From: GWE2-42-39 sp034003625
GTDB lineage: Bacteria > Bacteroidota > Bacteroidia > Bacteroidales > Prolixibacteraceae
DNA length: 64,000 nucleotides
Assembly: GCA_034003625.1 (NCBI GenBank)
Contig: JAVEYG010000016.1
Span: 32,254-96,253, forward strand
Direction of reading: 5' to 3'
In this document: piece by piece, positions 18,427-27,219 of the stretch
Numbering within the stretch: the stretch's first letter is position 1
How the letters are laid out: every line of letters begins with the position of its first letter
Made by a program: the position numbers and the translations under genes
Notes under the pieces: model-generated
The model's input: the letters and a program-made list of their open reading frames with translations, nothing else
Told to the model about the DNA's origin: nothing
Databases searched by the model: none

Positions 18427-18455
18427 TTGTGGGTATTTGAAAATTAATACTTTTG
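18427..18455 (+). promoter_or_regulatory. Upstream candidate promoter of the ribosomal super-operon
   Basis: TTG at 18427-18429 and TACTTTTG at 18448-18455, with an 18-base spacer, resemble the Bacteroidetes sigma-ABfr consensus (-33 TTG, -7 TAnnTTTG). It lies about 118 bases before rpsL. Of the two candidates here this is the weaker match; the one at 18500 has the better spacing. Confidence 0.5.
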
Positions 18456-18499
18456 CACTCCATTTCAGAAGAAATGGGCAAAAAACGGTTTGTTGAAGA

Positions 18500-18529
18500 T
18501 TGTTTTTATCGGGAAAAAAAATATCTTTG
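18500..18529 (+). promoter_or_regulatory. Main promoter candidate of the ribosomal super-operon
   Basis: TTG at 18500-18502, a 19-base spacer and TATCTTTG at 18522-18529 match the Bacteroidetes consensus exactly, ending 43 bases before the rpsL start. The 264-base gap from the regulator stop at 18308 to rpsL otherwise holds only AT-rich leader sequence and the second candidate at 18427. Confidence 0.75.
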
Positions 18530-18572
18530 CAGGCCAAATTTTTAATAACATTTTTAAATTTAAGACAGCTAT

Positions 18573-18950
18573 ATGCCAACAATTCAGCAGTTAGTTCGTA
18601 AGGGCAGGCAGAGCAAGGTCGACAAAAGCAAGTCGCCGGCGCTTGATTCCTGTCCGCAGCGCAGGGGGGTATGTGTGCGTGTGTACACCACCACTCCTAA
18701 AAAACCGAATTCGGCTATGCGTAAAGTAGCCAGGGTTCGTTTAACCAACCAGAAGGAAGTAAATGCCTATATTCCGGGCGAAGGCCACAACCTTCAGGAG
18801 CACTCTATTGTATTGGTACGCGGAGGTAGGGTAAAAGACCTGCCGGGAGTACGTTACCATTTGATCCGCGGCGCGTTGGATACCGCCGGTGTGGAAGGCC
18901 GCACACAACGCCGTTCAAAATACGGTACAAAAAGGCCTAAACAGAAATAA
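18573..18950 (+). CDS. rpsL: 30S ribosomal protein S12
   Basis: Ribosomal protein of the decoding centre, 125 residues, first gene of the super-operon. The signature TTTPKKPNSAMRKVARVRL is present with Lys43 and Lys44 intact, and the second conserved loop has GGRVKDLPGVRYH, so the positions usually changed in streptomycin resistance look wild type. It lies directly downstream of the best promoter in the region. In many Bacteroidetes this gene follows the rpoBC cluster; here the gene before it is the PUL regulator. Confidence 0.99.
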   Translation: MPTIQQLVRKGRQSKVDKSKSPALDSCPQRRGVCVRVYTTTPKKPNSAMRKVARVRLTNQKEVNAYIPGEGHNLQEHSIVLVRGGRVKDLPGVRYHLIRGALDTAGVEGRTQRRSKYGTKRPKQK

Positions 18951-19053
18951 ATAACGTTCAGGCTTAGTGGTTTGGTTGAGTAAATGAACCGGAACAGTTC
19001 ATTGAAGCCTATCAGATCGACAGCTAATTTAAAGAACACTAAAGCAACACATA

Positions 19054-19530
19054 ATGAGAAAATCGAAACCAAAAAAGAGGATCATTCTGCCCGATCCAAA
19101 GTTCAACGACGTTCTTGTAACACGGTTTGTTAACGACTTAATGAGGGACGGTAAAAAGTCCGTCGCTTACAGTATCTTCTACGATGCTTTGGATATTGTT
19201 GAAAAGAGGATGAAAGACTCGGAAGTAGCTCCTCTCGATGTCTGGAAAAAAGCACTTGAAAACATCACTCCGAACGTAGAAGTAAAAAGCCGCCGCGTAG
19301 GCGGTGCCACCTTCCAGGTCCCAATGGAAATCCGCCCCGACAGAAAAATTGCAATCTCAATTAAAAACCTTATCCTTTTTGCCGGCAAACGGTCTGGTAA
19401 ATCAATGGCCGAAAAGTTAGCCGGCGAAATACAGTCTGCTTACAACGAAGAAGGTGGCGCTTTCAAAAAGAAAGAAGACACCCACCGCATGGCTGAAGCA
19501 AACAGGGCTTTTGCACATTTCAGGTTTTAA
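19054..19530 (+). CDS. rpsG: 30S ribosomal protein S7
   Basis: Primary 16S rRNA-binding protein that nucleates assembly of the 30S head, 158 residues, the usual length. The N-terminal MRKSKPKKRIILPDPKF and the central block with KSRRVGGATFQVPMEI are characteristic of the family, and the C-terminal helix ends in RAFAHFRF. It follows rpsL after a 103-base spacer, the longest within the operon; no convincing promoter was seen there, so cotranscription is expected. Confidence 0.99.
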   Translation: MRKSKPKKRIILPDPKFNDVLVTRFVNDLMRDGKKSVAYSIFYDALDIVEKRMKDSEVAPLDVWKKALENITPNVEVKSRRVGGATFQVPMEIRPDRKIAISIKNLILFAGKRSGKSMAEKLAGEIQSAYNEEGGAFKKKEDTHRMAEANRAFAHFRF

Positions 19531-19578
19531 TTAAAATATAGAATATTGGTATTTTGTTAGTTTAGGTATTGGTAAAAA

Positions 19579-21690
19579 ATGGCAAATAAAGATTTAAAAT
19601 TCACGAGGAATATCGGCATCATGGCACACATCGATGCCGGTAAAACGACGACAACAGAGCGTATCCTCTTTTATACGGGCGTGACGCACCGTATCGGAGA
19701 GGTACACGATGGCGCTGCAACAATGGACTGGATGGAGCAGGAACAGGAACGTGGGATTACCATCACGTCTGCTGCGACCACCACCTACTGGAGATACAAA
19801 GACGAAGAGCACAAAATCAACATCATCGATACCCCCGGACACGTTGATTTTACGGTTGAGGTAGAACGTTCGTTGCGGATACTCGACGGTGCTGTGGCTT
19901 TGTTTTGTGCCGTAGGCGGTGTGGAAGCCCAGTCGGAAACAGTGTGGCGCCAGGCCGAAAAATATGGAGTCCCCCGTATCGGGTTCGTTAATAAAATGGA
20001 CCGCCAGGGAGCCGATTTTTTCAACGTTGTAAACGAAGTCCGTGAAAAATTGGGGGCAAACCCAATGCCTGTTACCATTCCGATCGGTGCGGAAGAAAAA
20101 TTTGAAGGCGTTGTCGATCTAATCGAAATGAAGGCAATCCGCTGGTACGACGACGCAGTGTTGGGAACAACTTACCGTTTGGAAGACATTCCTGCCGATA
20201 TGGTTGAACAAGCCAACGAATACCGCGGAAAACTAATTGAAGCAGTCGCCGAATTGGATGACGAACTACTCGAACGTTTCTTCGACGACCCGGATTCAAT
20301 TACAGCTGACGAGATGTTGAATGTAATCCGCCGCGCTACCATCGAAGGGGTTATAATCCCGATGATGTGCGGGTCATCGTTTAAAAACAAAGGGGTACAG
20401 CGCTTACTGGATGCCATTTGCGCATTCCTGCCAAGCCCGCTTGATAAAGAAAATGTGAAAGGCACCGAACCGGGAGACGACAAAGTGATTTCGCGGAAAC
20501 CGGATGTGAACGAACCGCTTGCGGCCCTGGCATTCAAAATAGCAACCGACCCCTATGTAGGGCGTTTGTGTTTTATCCGGGTTTATTCCGGACGAATCAA
20601 TGCAGGCGATACAGTTTACAATTCACGTACCGATAAGAAAGAACGTATTTCCCGCCTGTATCAGATGCATTCAAATAAACAGAACCCGATCGAATTCATC
20701 GAAGCGGGAGATATTTGTGCCGCTGTTGGGTTTAAAGATATTCGTACCGGAGATACATTGAGCGACCTGAAACATCCGATTGTACTGGAAAGCATCGATT
20801 TCCCGGAACCGGTAATCGGGATTGCCGTTGAACCGAAAACCCAGAAAGATTTGGACAAACTGAGCAACGGTTTGGCCAAACTGGCCGAAGAAGACCCTAC
20901 TTTTAAAGTAAATACCGATGAAGAATCAGGCCAGACCATCATTCGTGGAATGGGCGAGCTTCATCTCGAAATTATTGTTGACCGTCTGAAACGCGAGTTT
21001 AAAGTGGAATGTAACCAGGGTAAACCACAGGTTGCATACAAGGAAGCGATCAGCCAATTGGTCGAATTACGCGAAGTGTTCAAAAAACAAACTGGCGGAC
21101 GCGGTAAATTCGCCGACATCATTGTTCGTGTTGAACCACGAGAAGACGGAAAAGAAGGCCTCGATTTTGTCGATGCGGTAAAAGGAGGAAATATTCCGCG
21201 CGAATACATCCCCTCGGTTCAGAAAGGTTTTGAAACGGCAATGCAGAATGGACCGTTGGCCGGATTTGCCATCGACAGCCTGAAAGTGACCCTGCTCGAT
21301 GGTTCGTTTCACGCCGTTGACTCCGATTCCCTCTCGTTCGAAATTTGTGCCCGTCAGGCCTTTCGAAGAGCGGCAGGCCAGGCCAAGCCCAAACTGCTCG
21401 AACCGGTGATGAAAGTGGAGATAGTAACCCCTGAAGAATACATGGGAGATATTATCGGCGACCTGAACCGCCGTCGCGGGCAAGTAGAAGGGATGGAAGA
21501 AAAGTCAGGTGCCCGTGTAATCAAAGCACTGGTCCCGCTTGCCGAACTGTTTGGCTATGTAACTGTGCTGCGTACTTTATCATCGGGACGTGCAACTTCA
21601 TCAATGGAATTTGCAAAATATGTGGAAGTTCCCGGTTCATTGGCCGTGAAAGTACTCGAAGAATTAAAAGGAAATGTAAGTTTATTATAG
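19579..21690 (+). CDS. fusA: Translation elongation factor G
   Basis: Ribosomal translocase GTPase, 703 residues. The G domain has the P-loop AHIDAGKTTTTERIL, the switch region RGITITSAATT, DTPGHVDF and NKMD, all intact. Domain 2 starts near residue 300, domain 4 carries QTGGRGKFADI, and the C-terminal domain has RRRGQVEGMEEKSGARVI. Its place after rpsL-rpsG makes it the canonical EF-G of translation rather than the second EF-G paralogue used for ribosome recycling in some bacteria. The spacer to rpsG is 48 bases and to rpsJ 26 bases, so the str and S10 segments are continuous. Confidence 0.99.
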   Translation: MANKDLKFTRNIGIMAHIDAGKTTTTERILFYTGVTHRIGEVHDGAATMDWMEQEQERGITITSAATTTYWRYKDEEHKINIIDTPGHVDFTVEVERSLRILDGAVALFCAVGGVEAQSETVWRQAEKYGVPRIGFVNKMDRQGADFFNVVNEVREKLGANPMPVTIPIGAEEKFEGVVDLIEMKAIRWYDDAVLGTTYRLEDIPADMVEQANEYRGKLIEAVAELDDELLERFFDDPDSITADEMLNVIRRATIEGVIIPMMCGSSFKNKGVQRLLDAICAFLPSPLDKENVKGTEPGDDKVISRKPDVNEPLAALAFKIATDPYVGRLCFIRVYSGRINAGDTVYNSRTDKKERISRLYQMHSNKQNPIEFIEAGDICAAVGFKDIRTGDTLSDLKHPIVLESIDFPEPVIGIAVEPKTQKDLDKLSNGLAKLAEEDPTFKVNTDEESGQTIIRGMGELHLEIIVDRLKREFKVECNQGKPQVAYKEAISQLVELREVFKKQTGGRGKFADIIVRVEPREDGKEGLDFVDAVKGGNIPREYIPSVQKGFETAMQNGPLAGFAIDSLKVTLLDGSFHAVDSDSLSFEICARQAFRRAAGQAKPKLLEPVMKVEIVTPEEYMGDIIGDLNRRRGQVEGMEEKSGARVIKALVPLAELFGYVTVLRTLSSGRATSSMEFAKYVEVPGSLAVKVLEELKGNVSLL

Positions 21691-21716
21691 GCTTTAACGT
21701 ATAATTAAATCTCATC

Positions 21717-22022
21717 ATGAGTCAAAAGATCAGAATCAAGCTGAAATCGTACGATCACAACCTGGTTGACAAATCGGCTGAAAAGATCGTGAAAACGGTA
21801 AAAACTACCGGTGCAGTGGTTAGCGGCCCAATCCCGCTTCCTACCCACAAACGGGTTTTCACTGTTTTGCGTTCGACTTTCGTGAACAAAAAATCACGCG
21901 AGCAATTTCAGTTGTCGTCATACAAACGGTTGATCGACATTTACAGCTCAACAGCCAAAACCATCGACGCCTTAATGAAACTTGAATTACCAAGTGGCGT
22001 TGAAGTAGAAATTAAAGTTTGA
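21717..22022 (+). CDS. rpsJ: 30S ribosomal protein S10
   Basis: Ribosomal protein of the 30S head that also acts with NusB in antitermination, 101 residues. MSQKIRIKLKSYDHNLVD at the start and the GPIPLPTHKRVFTVLRS block are the family signature. It opens the S10 segment only 26 bases after fusA with no visible promoter between, supporting a single str-S10-spc-alpha transcript. Confidence 0.99.
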   Translation: MSQKIRIKLKSYDHNLVDKSAEKIVKTVKTTGAVVSGPIPLPTHKRVFTVLRSTFVNKKSREQFQLSSYKRLIDIYSSTAKTIDALMKLELPSGVEVEIKV

Positions 22023-22044
22023 TAACCTGTAAAGAAAAACAAAA

Positions 22045-22662
22045 ATGGCAGGATTAATCGGTAAAAAAATCGGAATGACATCCGTATTCAGTGTTGAAGG
22101 GAAAAATATTCCATGCACTGTGATAGAGGCCGGACCATGCGTCATTACGCAGGTAAAAACGGTCGAAACCGACGGTTACGAAGCTGTTCAGTTAGGTTAC
22201 GATGACAAAAAGATCAAAAATTCTGTGAAAGCGGAAATTGGTCATGCTCAGAAAGCCGGTACTGAACCAAAACGTAAAATCGTTGAGTTTAAAGAAATTC
22301 AGGGAGAGTATAAATTAGGCGACACTCTCACAGTGGAAACAATCGACCCCGAAGGCTGGGTCGATATTACCGGCCTTAGTAAAGGGAAAGGCTTCCAGGG
22401 CGTAGTAAAACGGCACAACTTCAATGGTGTGAACGATGCCACCCATGGTCAGCACAACCGCTTGCGGGCCCCGGGTTCGGTCGGAGCTTCCTCATACCCT
22501 TCCCGCGTGTTCAAAGGAATGCGCATGGCCGGGCGCGATGGCGGCAATAAAACTACGGTTCAAAACCTCAAGGTTTTGAAAGTAATCCCCGAATCAAATT
22601 TATTGGTAGTTAAAGGATCAGTTCCTGGTGCAAAAGGGTCTTACGTAATGATTTATCAGTAA
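22045..22662 (+). CDS. rplC: 50S ribosomal protein L3
   Basis: Early-assembly 23S rRNA-binding protein reaching towards the peptidyl-transferase centre, 205 residues. MAGLIGKKIGMTSVF opens it, and the long loop has KGFQGVVKRHNF followed by GPGSVGASSYPSRVFKGMRM-like sequence with the conserved glutamine-histidine region GQHNRLRAPGS. Its stop codon shares one base with the rplD start (TAATG), implying translational coupling. Confidence 0.99.
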   Translation: MAGLIGKKIGMTSVFSVEGKNIPCTVIEAGPCVITQVKTVETDGYEAVQLGYDDKKIKNSVKAEIGHAQKAGTEPKRKIVEFKEIQGEYKLGDTLTVETIDPEGWVDITGLSKGKGFQGVVKRHNFNGVNDATHGQHNRLRAPGSVGASSYPSRVFKGMRMAGRDGGNKTTVQNLKVLKVIPESNLLVVKGSVPGAKGSYVMIYQ

Positions 22663-23291
22663 TGGAAATAAAAGTAATAAATAAAGCAGGACAAGAAACC
22701 GGAAGAACTGTTACTTTAAACGAACAGATTTTCGGTATAGAGCCCAGCGATCACGCGATTTATCTGGATGTAAAACAATACATGGCAAATAAACGCCAGG
22801 GGACTCATAGCGCAAAAGAAAGAGGCGAAGTATCATACAGTACCCGGAAAATCAAAAAGCAGAAAGGTACCGGTGGCGCCCGGGCAGGGAGCATCAAATC
22901 TCCGGTATTCCGCGGTGGGGGCCGTATATTCGGGCCTCGTCCGAGAAATTACGGCTTCAAACTGAACAAAAAAGTGAAAGTTCTGGCCCGTATCTCGGCA
23001 TTGAGCTATAAAGCAAAAGAAGACGCAATCATGGTGTTGGAAGATTTCTCTTTGGAAGCCCCTAAAACACGCGAAATGCTTACCATCAGTAATAATCTGA
23101 AAATTAATGATAAAAAGTCTCTTTTCGTTTTACCGGAAGAAAATAAAAACATATATTTGTCCTCCAGAAATTTACAGGGGGTTTCTGTTGTAACAGCCTC
23201 TGATTTAAATACTTATCAGATACTGAATGCAAAAAAACTAATCGTTTTTGAAAGCTCGGTAAGTAAGTTGGAAGAATTGTTAACGATTTAA
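22662..23291 (+). CDS. rplD: 50S ribosomal protein L4
   Basis: 23S rRNA-binding protein whose extended loop lines the exit tunnel, 209 residues. The loop signature is visible as KQKGTGGARAGSIKSPVFRGGG and GPRPRNYGFKLNKK. The C-terminal globular part ends in VSKLEELLTI. It overlaps rplC by one base. Whether this L4 represses its own operon, as in enterobacteria, cannot be seen here. Confidence 0.99.
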   Translation: MEIKVINKAGQETGRTVTLNEQIFGIEPSDHAIYLDVKQYMANKRQGTHSAKERGEVSYSTRKIKKQKGTGGARAGSIKSPVFRGGGRIFGPRPRNYGFKLNKKVKVLARISALSYKAKEDAIMVLEDFSLEAPKTREMLTISNNLKINDKKSLFVLPEENKNIYLSSRNLQGVSVVTASDLNTYQILNAKKLIVFESSVSKLEELLTI

Positions 23292-23302
23292 TGGGCTAAG
23301 AA

Positions 23303-23593
23303 ATGGACGTTTTAATAAAACCGTTAGTGACCGAAAAAATGACAGGACAGGGTGAAAAGCTCAATCGTTTTGGTTTTGTCGTTAACAAGGACGCTACAAA
23401 AATACAGATCAAAAAAGCTGTTGAAAGCATGTACAATGTAAAAGTTGAAGCCGTGAATACCATGATCTATGCCGGGAAGCGCAAATCGCGCTTTACCAAG
23501 GCCGGGGTCATCGAAGGCTCGACAGTTGCTTATAAAAAAGCAATCATCACGTTGGCAGAAGGAGACACTATTGATTTTTACAGTAATATTTAA
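23303..23593 (+). CDS. rplW: 50S ribosomal protein L23
   Basis: Ribosomal protein at the tunnel exit, where trigger factor and signal recognition particle dock; 96 residues. MDVLIKPLVTEKMT and the KIQIKKAVESMYNVKVEAVNT block are the family hallmarks. The start lies 11 bases after rplD. No unusual feature was seen. Confidence 0.99.
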   Translation: MDVLIKPLVTEKMTGQGEKLNRFGFVVNKDATKIQIKKAVESMYNVKVEAVNTMIYAGKRKSRFTKAGVIEGSTVAYKKAIITLAEGDTIDFYSNI

Positions 23594-23602
23594 TAAATAA
23601 AA

Positions 23603-24427
23603 ATGGCAGTAAGAAAGTTAAAACCAGTTACTCCGGGTCAAAGGCACAAAATTATTGGCGCTTTTGATACCATTACTGCATCAACGCCTGAAAAATCATT
23701 GTTGAAGCCAATGCGCAAAACCGGCGGTCGGAACGACGACGGACGCATGACAATGAGGTATATAGGCGGTGGCCACAAGCGGAAATACCGTGTAATTGAT
23801 TTCGTTCGCGAAAAAGACGGTATTCCTGCCAGGGTTGAATCCATTCAGTACGACCCGAACCGTACTGCCCGTATTGCACTGTTGGTGTATGCCGACGGTG
23901 AAAAACGGTACATTATTGCTCCCAACGGGTTACAGGTTGGGCAAACAGTAATGAGCGGTTCCGGTGTTGCCCCTGAAATCGGGAACACCCTGCCACTTGC
24001 CGAAATTCCTCTTGGAACTGTTATTCATAACATAGAGCTTCAGCCACGTCAGGGTGGTGCAATGGCACGCAGTGCAGGTACATCTGCACAGCTTACTTCA
24101 CGCGAAGGCAAATATGCAATCGTTAAATTGCCTTCAGGAGAATCTCGTATGGTACTCGTCGCTTGCAGGGCTACAATTGGTACAGTTGGAAACACAGAGC
24201 ACAACCTCGAACGTTCAGGTAAAGCCGGTCGTTCGCGTTGGTTAGGAAGACGTCCGCGCGTCCGCGGTGTTGCCATGAACCCGGTCGACCATCCAATGGG
24301 TGGTGGTGAAGGCCGCGCTTCAGGAGGGCATCCACGTTCACGCAAAGGCTTGTTGGCGAAAGGGTACAAAACCCGCGCCCCGAAGAAGGCTTCCAGCAAA
24401 TATATTGTAGAAAGAAGGAAGAAATAA
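23603..24427 (+). CDS. rplB: 50S ribosomal protein L2
   Basis: Large core protein needed for subunit association and peptidyl-transferase structure, 274 residues, the standard length. The N-terminal half has GRMTMRYIGGGHKRKYRVIDF, and the C-terminal region has the conserved RGVAMNPVDHPMGGGEGRASGG-type segment, including the essential histidine (VDHP). Ends with a basic tail KYIVERRKK. Confidence 0.99.
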   Translation: MAVRKLKPVTPGQRHKIIGAFDTITASTPEKSLLKPMRKTGGRNDDGRMTMRYIGGGHKRKYRVIDFVREKDGIPARVESIQYDPNRTARIALLVYADGEKRYIIAPNGLQVGQTVMSGSGVAPEIGNTLPLAEIPLGTVIHNIELQPRQGGAMARSAGTSAQLTSREGKYAIVKLPSGESRMVLVACRATIGTVGNTEHNLERSGKAGRSRWLGRRPRVRGVAMNPVDHPMGGGEGRASGGHPRSRKGLLAKGYKTRAPKKASSKYIVERRKK

Positions 24428-24445
24428 TTAAACTGAGAAAAGTAT

Positions 24446-24712
24446 ATGAGTCGTTCATTAAAGAAAGGGCCTTTTATCGCATACAAACTGGAACGTAAAG
24501 TTTTGGCGATGAATGAATCCAATAAAAAGTCGGTGATCAAGACTTGGGCCCGGGCATCAGTGATTTCTCCTGACTTTGTAGGTCACACCATTGCAGTACA
24601 CAACGGAAATAAGTTCATTCCTGTTTACATTACTGAAAACATGGTAGGACATAAGCTCGGTGAATTTGCACCTACAAGAACATTCAGGGGACATGCCGGA
24701 AACAAACGCTAA
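24446..24712 (+). CDS. rpsS: 30S ribosomal protein S19
   Basis: Protein of the 30S head that contacts S13 and the A-site finger, 88 residues. MSRSLKKGPFIAYKLERKV at the start and the HNGNKFIPVYITENMVGHKLGEF block with TRTFRGHAG at the end are diagnostic. Sits between rplB and rplV as in the standard S10 order. Confidence 0.99.
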   Translation: MSRSLKKGPFIAYKLERKVLAMNESNKKSVIKTWARASVISPDFVGHTIAVHNGNKFIPVYITENMVGHKLGEFAPTRTFRGHAGNKR

Positions 24713-24749
24713 GGCATGGAATTCTCATTAACATTTAAATGAATTAGAA

Positions 24750-25163
24750 ATGGGTGCAAGAAAAAGAAATAGAGCAAGCGAAGCAAAAGAAGCCAAAAAG
24801 ACACAATATTTTGCTGTTTTGAGGAACAACCCCACTTCCCCGCGAAAAATGAGGCTGGTTGCCGATATGGTCCGCGGAATGGAAGTGAACAGAGCGCTTG
24901 ATGTTTTGAAATTTTCCTCGAAAGAGGCTTCCCGTAAGGTTGAGAAACTATTGATGTCGGCTATCGCAAACTGGCAGGCAAAAAATGAAGGCGTCCGCCT
25001 GGAGGAAAGCAATTTGTATGTGAAAACCGTTGCGGTCGATTCAGCCCGTATCCTGAAACGTTTACGCCCGGCACCACAAGGCCGTGCCCACCGTATCAGG
25101 AAACGCTCGAATCATGTAACGCTTTGCATTGATAGTAAAACTGTTAACGAAACTGTTAAATAA
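24750..25163 (+). CDS. rplV: 50S ribosomal protein L22
   Basis: Ribosomal protein whose beta-hairpin lines the exit tunnel beside L4, 137 residues. It has a basic N-terminal extension of about 20 residues (MGARKRNRASEAKEAKK) before the conserved NNPTSPRKMRLVADMVRG. The tunnel hairpin KRLRPAPQGRAHRIRKRSNHVT is intact. The extension is common in Bacteroidetes L22, to my knowledge. Confidence 0.98.
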   Translation: MGARKRNRASEAKEAKKTQYFAVLRNNPTSPRKMRLVADMVRGMEVNRALDVLKFSSKEASRKVEKLLMSAIANWQAKNEGVRLEESNLYVKTVAVDSARILKRLRPAPQGRAHRIRKRSNHVTLCIDSKTVNETVK

Positions 25164-25169
25164 TAATAC

Positions 25170-25907
25170 ATGGGACAAAAAGTTAATCCAATCGCCAATC
25201 GTTTAGGAATTATCAACGGATGGGATTCCAATTGGTTCGGTGGTAACGATTATGGTGATAAGCTCGTGGAGGATACAAAAATCAGAGAATACCTGAATGC
25301 CCGTCTGGCAAAAGCAAGTGTTTCCAAGATTATCATTGAACGTACCCTTAAGCTTATTACAATTACCGTTCACACCTCCCGGCCAGGTATTATTATTGGT
25401 AAAGGTGGCCAGGAAGTTGACAAGCTGAAGGAAGAGCTGAAAAAGGTTACCAACAAAGAAGTACAGATCAATATTTTCGAAATCAAACGTCCGGAGCTTG
25501 ATGCCCGTATCGTGGCCAGCAATGTGGCCCGCCAGATCGAAGGCAAAGTAGCTTACCGCCGTGCCGTGAAGATGGCCATTGCATCGACCATGAGAATGGG
25601 CGCGCAAGGGATCAAAATCATGGTTTCAGGCCGTTTGAACGGCGCCGAAATGGCCCGTTCGGAAATGTACAAAGATGGCCGTACCCCTCTGCACACACTG
25701 AGAGCCGACATTGATTACGCTCTCGCCGAAGCCCTGACCAAAACAGGTCTGCTGGGCGTAAAAGTGTGGATTTGCAAAGGCGAAATCTACGGCAAACGCG
25801 ACCTTTCCCCCAATATCGGTCAAAAGCAACAGGCAGGTGCTCCTGCTTCTGCTAATGAGCGCCGTGGAAGGGGTGATAAAGGCGGATTTAAGAAAAGAAG
25901 AAAATAA
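25170..25907 (+). CDS. rpsC: 30S ribosomal protein S3
   Basis: Protein at the mRNA entry channel with RNA helicase-related function, 245 residues. It starts MGQKVNPIANRLGI, contains the KH-domain core RPGIIIGKGGQEVDKLKEEL and the C-terminal GRLNGAEMARSE block. The C-terminal tail (about residues 215-245) is Gly/Arg/Lys-rich. Only 6 bases separate it from rplV. Confidence 0.99.
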   Translation: MGQKVNPIANRLGIINGWDSNWFGGNDYGDKLVEDTKIREYLNARLAKASVSKIIIERTLKLITITVHTSRPGIIIGKGGQEVDKLKEELKKVTNKEVQINIFEIKRPELDARIVASNVARQIEGKVAYRRAVKMAIASTMRMGAQGIKIMVSGRLNGAEMARSEMYKDGRTPLHTLRADIDYALAEALTKTGLLGVKVWICKGEIYGKRDLSPNIGQKQQAGAPASANERRGRGDKGGFKKRRK

Positions 25908-25933
25908 TTTGTAAACCTTTCAATTAAAGAAGG

Positions 25934-26368
25934 ATGTTACAACCGAAAAAGACAAAATTCAGAAGAGTACAAAAAGGCCGGATGAAAGGCAATGCCCAGC
26001 GGGGCAACCAGATTGCATTCGGTTCTTTCGGTATAAAGGCGTTGGAAGAGGCTTGGATTACCGGTCGCCAGATTGAAGCGGCGAGGGTTGCGGTAACCCG
26101 ACACATGCAACGTCAGGGTCAAATTTGGATACGAATTTTCCCCGATAAACCAATTACAAAGAAACCCGCAGAGGTTCGTATGGGTAAAGGTAAGGGTGCG
26201 CCTGAAGCATTTGTGGCTCCGGTTTCCCCAGGTAGAATTATTATTGAGGCCGACGGCGTTCCTTTCGAATTAGCGAAAGAGGCGTTGCGCCTGGCTGCTC
26301 AGAAATTACCGATAACTACAAAGTTTGTGGTCCGCCGCGATTATGTTGAATCTTCAAGTGACGAGTAA
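25934..26368 (+). CDS. rplP: 50S ribosomal protein L16
   Basis: Late-assembly 50S protein near the A-site tRNA elbow, 144 residues. MLQPKKTKFRRVQKGRMKG, the middle GSFGIKALEEAWITGRQIEAARVA and the GKGKGAPEAFVAPVSPGRII loop are all typical. Its stop overlaps the rpmC start by one base (TAATG). Confidence 0.99.
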   Translation: MLQPKKTKFRRVQKGRMKGNAQRGNQIAFGSFGIKALEEAWITGRQIEAARVAVTRHMQRQGQIWIRIFPDKPITKKPAEVRMGKGKGAPEAFVAPVSPGRIIIEADGVPFELAKEALRLAAQKLPITTKFVVRRDYVESSSDE

Positions 26369-26571
26369 TGAAAACATCAGAAATTAAAGAACTGACCAGC
26401 AAAGAAATCCTCGAACGGTTGCAAACCGAAAAGGACAGCTTGATCCGCATGAAGATGAACCATGCTATTTCACCTCTTGATAATCCGTTACAGATCAAGG
26501 TTGCACGGAGAAATATCGCCCGACTGAAAACCATACTGCGTCAAAGGGAAATTAACGAAAAACAGAGTTAG
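26368..26571 (+). CDS. rpmC: 50S ribosomal protein L29
   Basis: Small helical ribosomal protein beside L23 at the tunnel exit, 67 residues. MKTSEIKELTSKEILERLQTEKDSL and the C-terminal KVARRNIARLKTILRQREI match the family. Translationally coupled to rplP through a one-base overlap. Confidence 0.98.
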   Translation: MKTSEIKELTSKEILERLQTEKDSLIRMKMNHAISPLDNPLQIKVARRNIARLKTILRQREINEKQS

Positions 26572-26575
26572 TGAG

Positions 26576-26833
26576 ATGGAACCAAGAAATCTGAGAAAAG
26601 AGCGTATCGGGGTCGTGGTCAGTAACAAAATGCAAAATACCATTGTAGTTGCTGAAAAACGCAAAGAGAAGCATCCCATCTACGGGAAATTCGTGAACAA
26701 AACGACCAAGTTTTACGCACACGACGAAAATAATACCTGCAACATTGGCGACACTGTGCTGATCATGGAAACACGGCCACTCAGCAAGCAAAAACGTTGG
26801 AGGTTAGTTGAAATCATTGAAAGAGCGAAGTAA
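26576..26833 (+). CDS. rpsQ: 30S ribosomal protein S17
   Basis: Primary 16S rRNA-binding OB-fold protein, 85 residues. RKERIGVVVSNKMQNTIVV, the KHPIYGKFVNKTTKFYAHDE block and GDTVLIMETRPLSKQKRWRL are diagnostic. It starts 4 bases after rpmC and ends 2 bases before rplN, so the three are tightly packed. Confidence 0.99.
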   Translation: MEPRNLRKERIGVVVSNKMQNTIVVAEKRKEKHPIYGKFVNKTTKFYAHDENNTCNIGDTVLIMETRPLSKQKRWRLVEIIERAK

Positions 26834-26835
26834 TC

Positions 26836-27201
26836 ATGATACAACAAGAGTCAAGATGTACAGTAGCCGATAACAGTGGCGCAAAAGAAGTGCTTTGCAT
26901 CCGCGTATTGGGCGGGACCCGCAAACGTTATGCAACACTGGGCGATACCATTGTGGTAGCCGTGAAAAGCGCTATCGCTGGTAGTGATGTAAAAAAAGGA
27001 GCAGTGTCGAAAGCAATTGTTGTCCGTACAGCAAAAGAAGTACGTCGTGCCGACGGGTCATATATCCGTTTCGACGACAATGCAGTAGTTTTGCTGAACA
27101 ACGCAGGCGAAATGCGCGGAACGCGTATTTTCGGCCCCGTGGCAAGAGAATTGCGCGACAAGAACATGAAAATTATTTCACTTGCACCTGAGGTACTTTA
27201 A
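26836..27201 (+). CDS. rplN: 50S ribosomal protein L14
   Basis: Ribosomal protein at the intersubunit bridge and binding site of RsfS, 121 residues. MIQQESRCTVADNSGAKEVLCIRVLGG opens it and the end has GTRIFGPVARELRD with KIISLAPEVL. It marks the start of the classical spc segment, with no separate promoter visible. Confidence 0.99.
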   Translation: MIQQESRCTVADNSGAKEVLCIRVLGGTRKRYATLGDTIVVAVKSAIAGSDVKKGAVSKAIVVRTAKEVRRADGSYIRFDDNAVVLLNNAGEMRGTRIFGPVARELRDKNMKIISLAPEVL

Positions 27202-27219
27202 TTTGTAATACGAAAAGAA

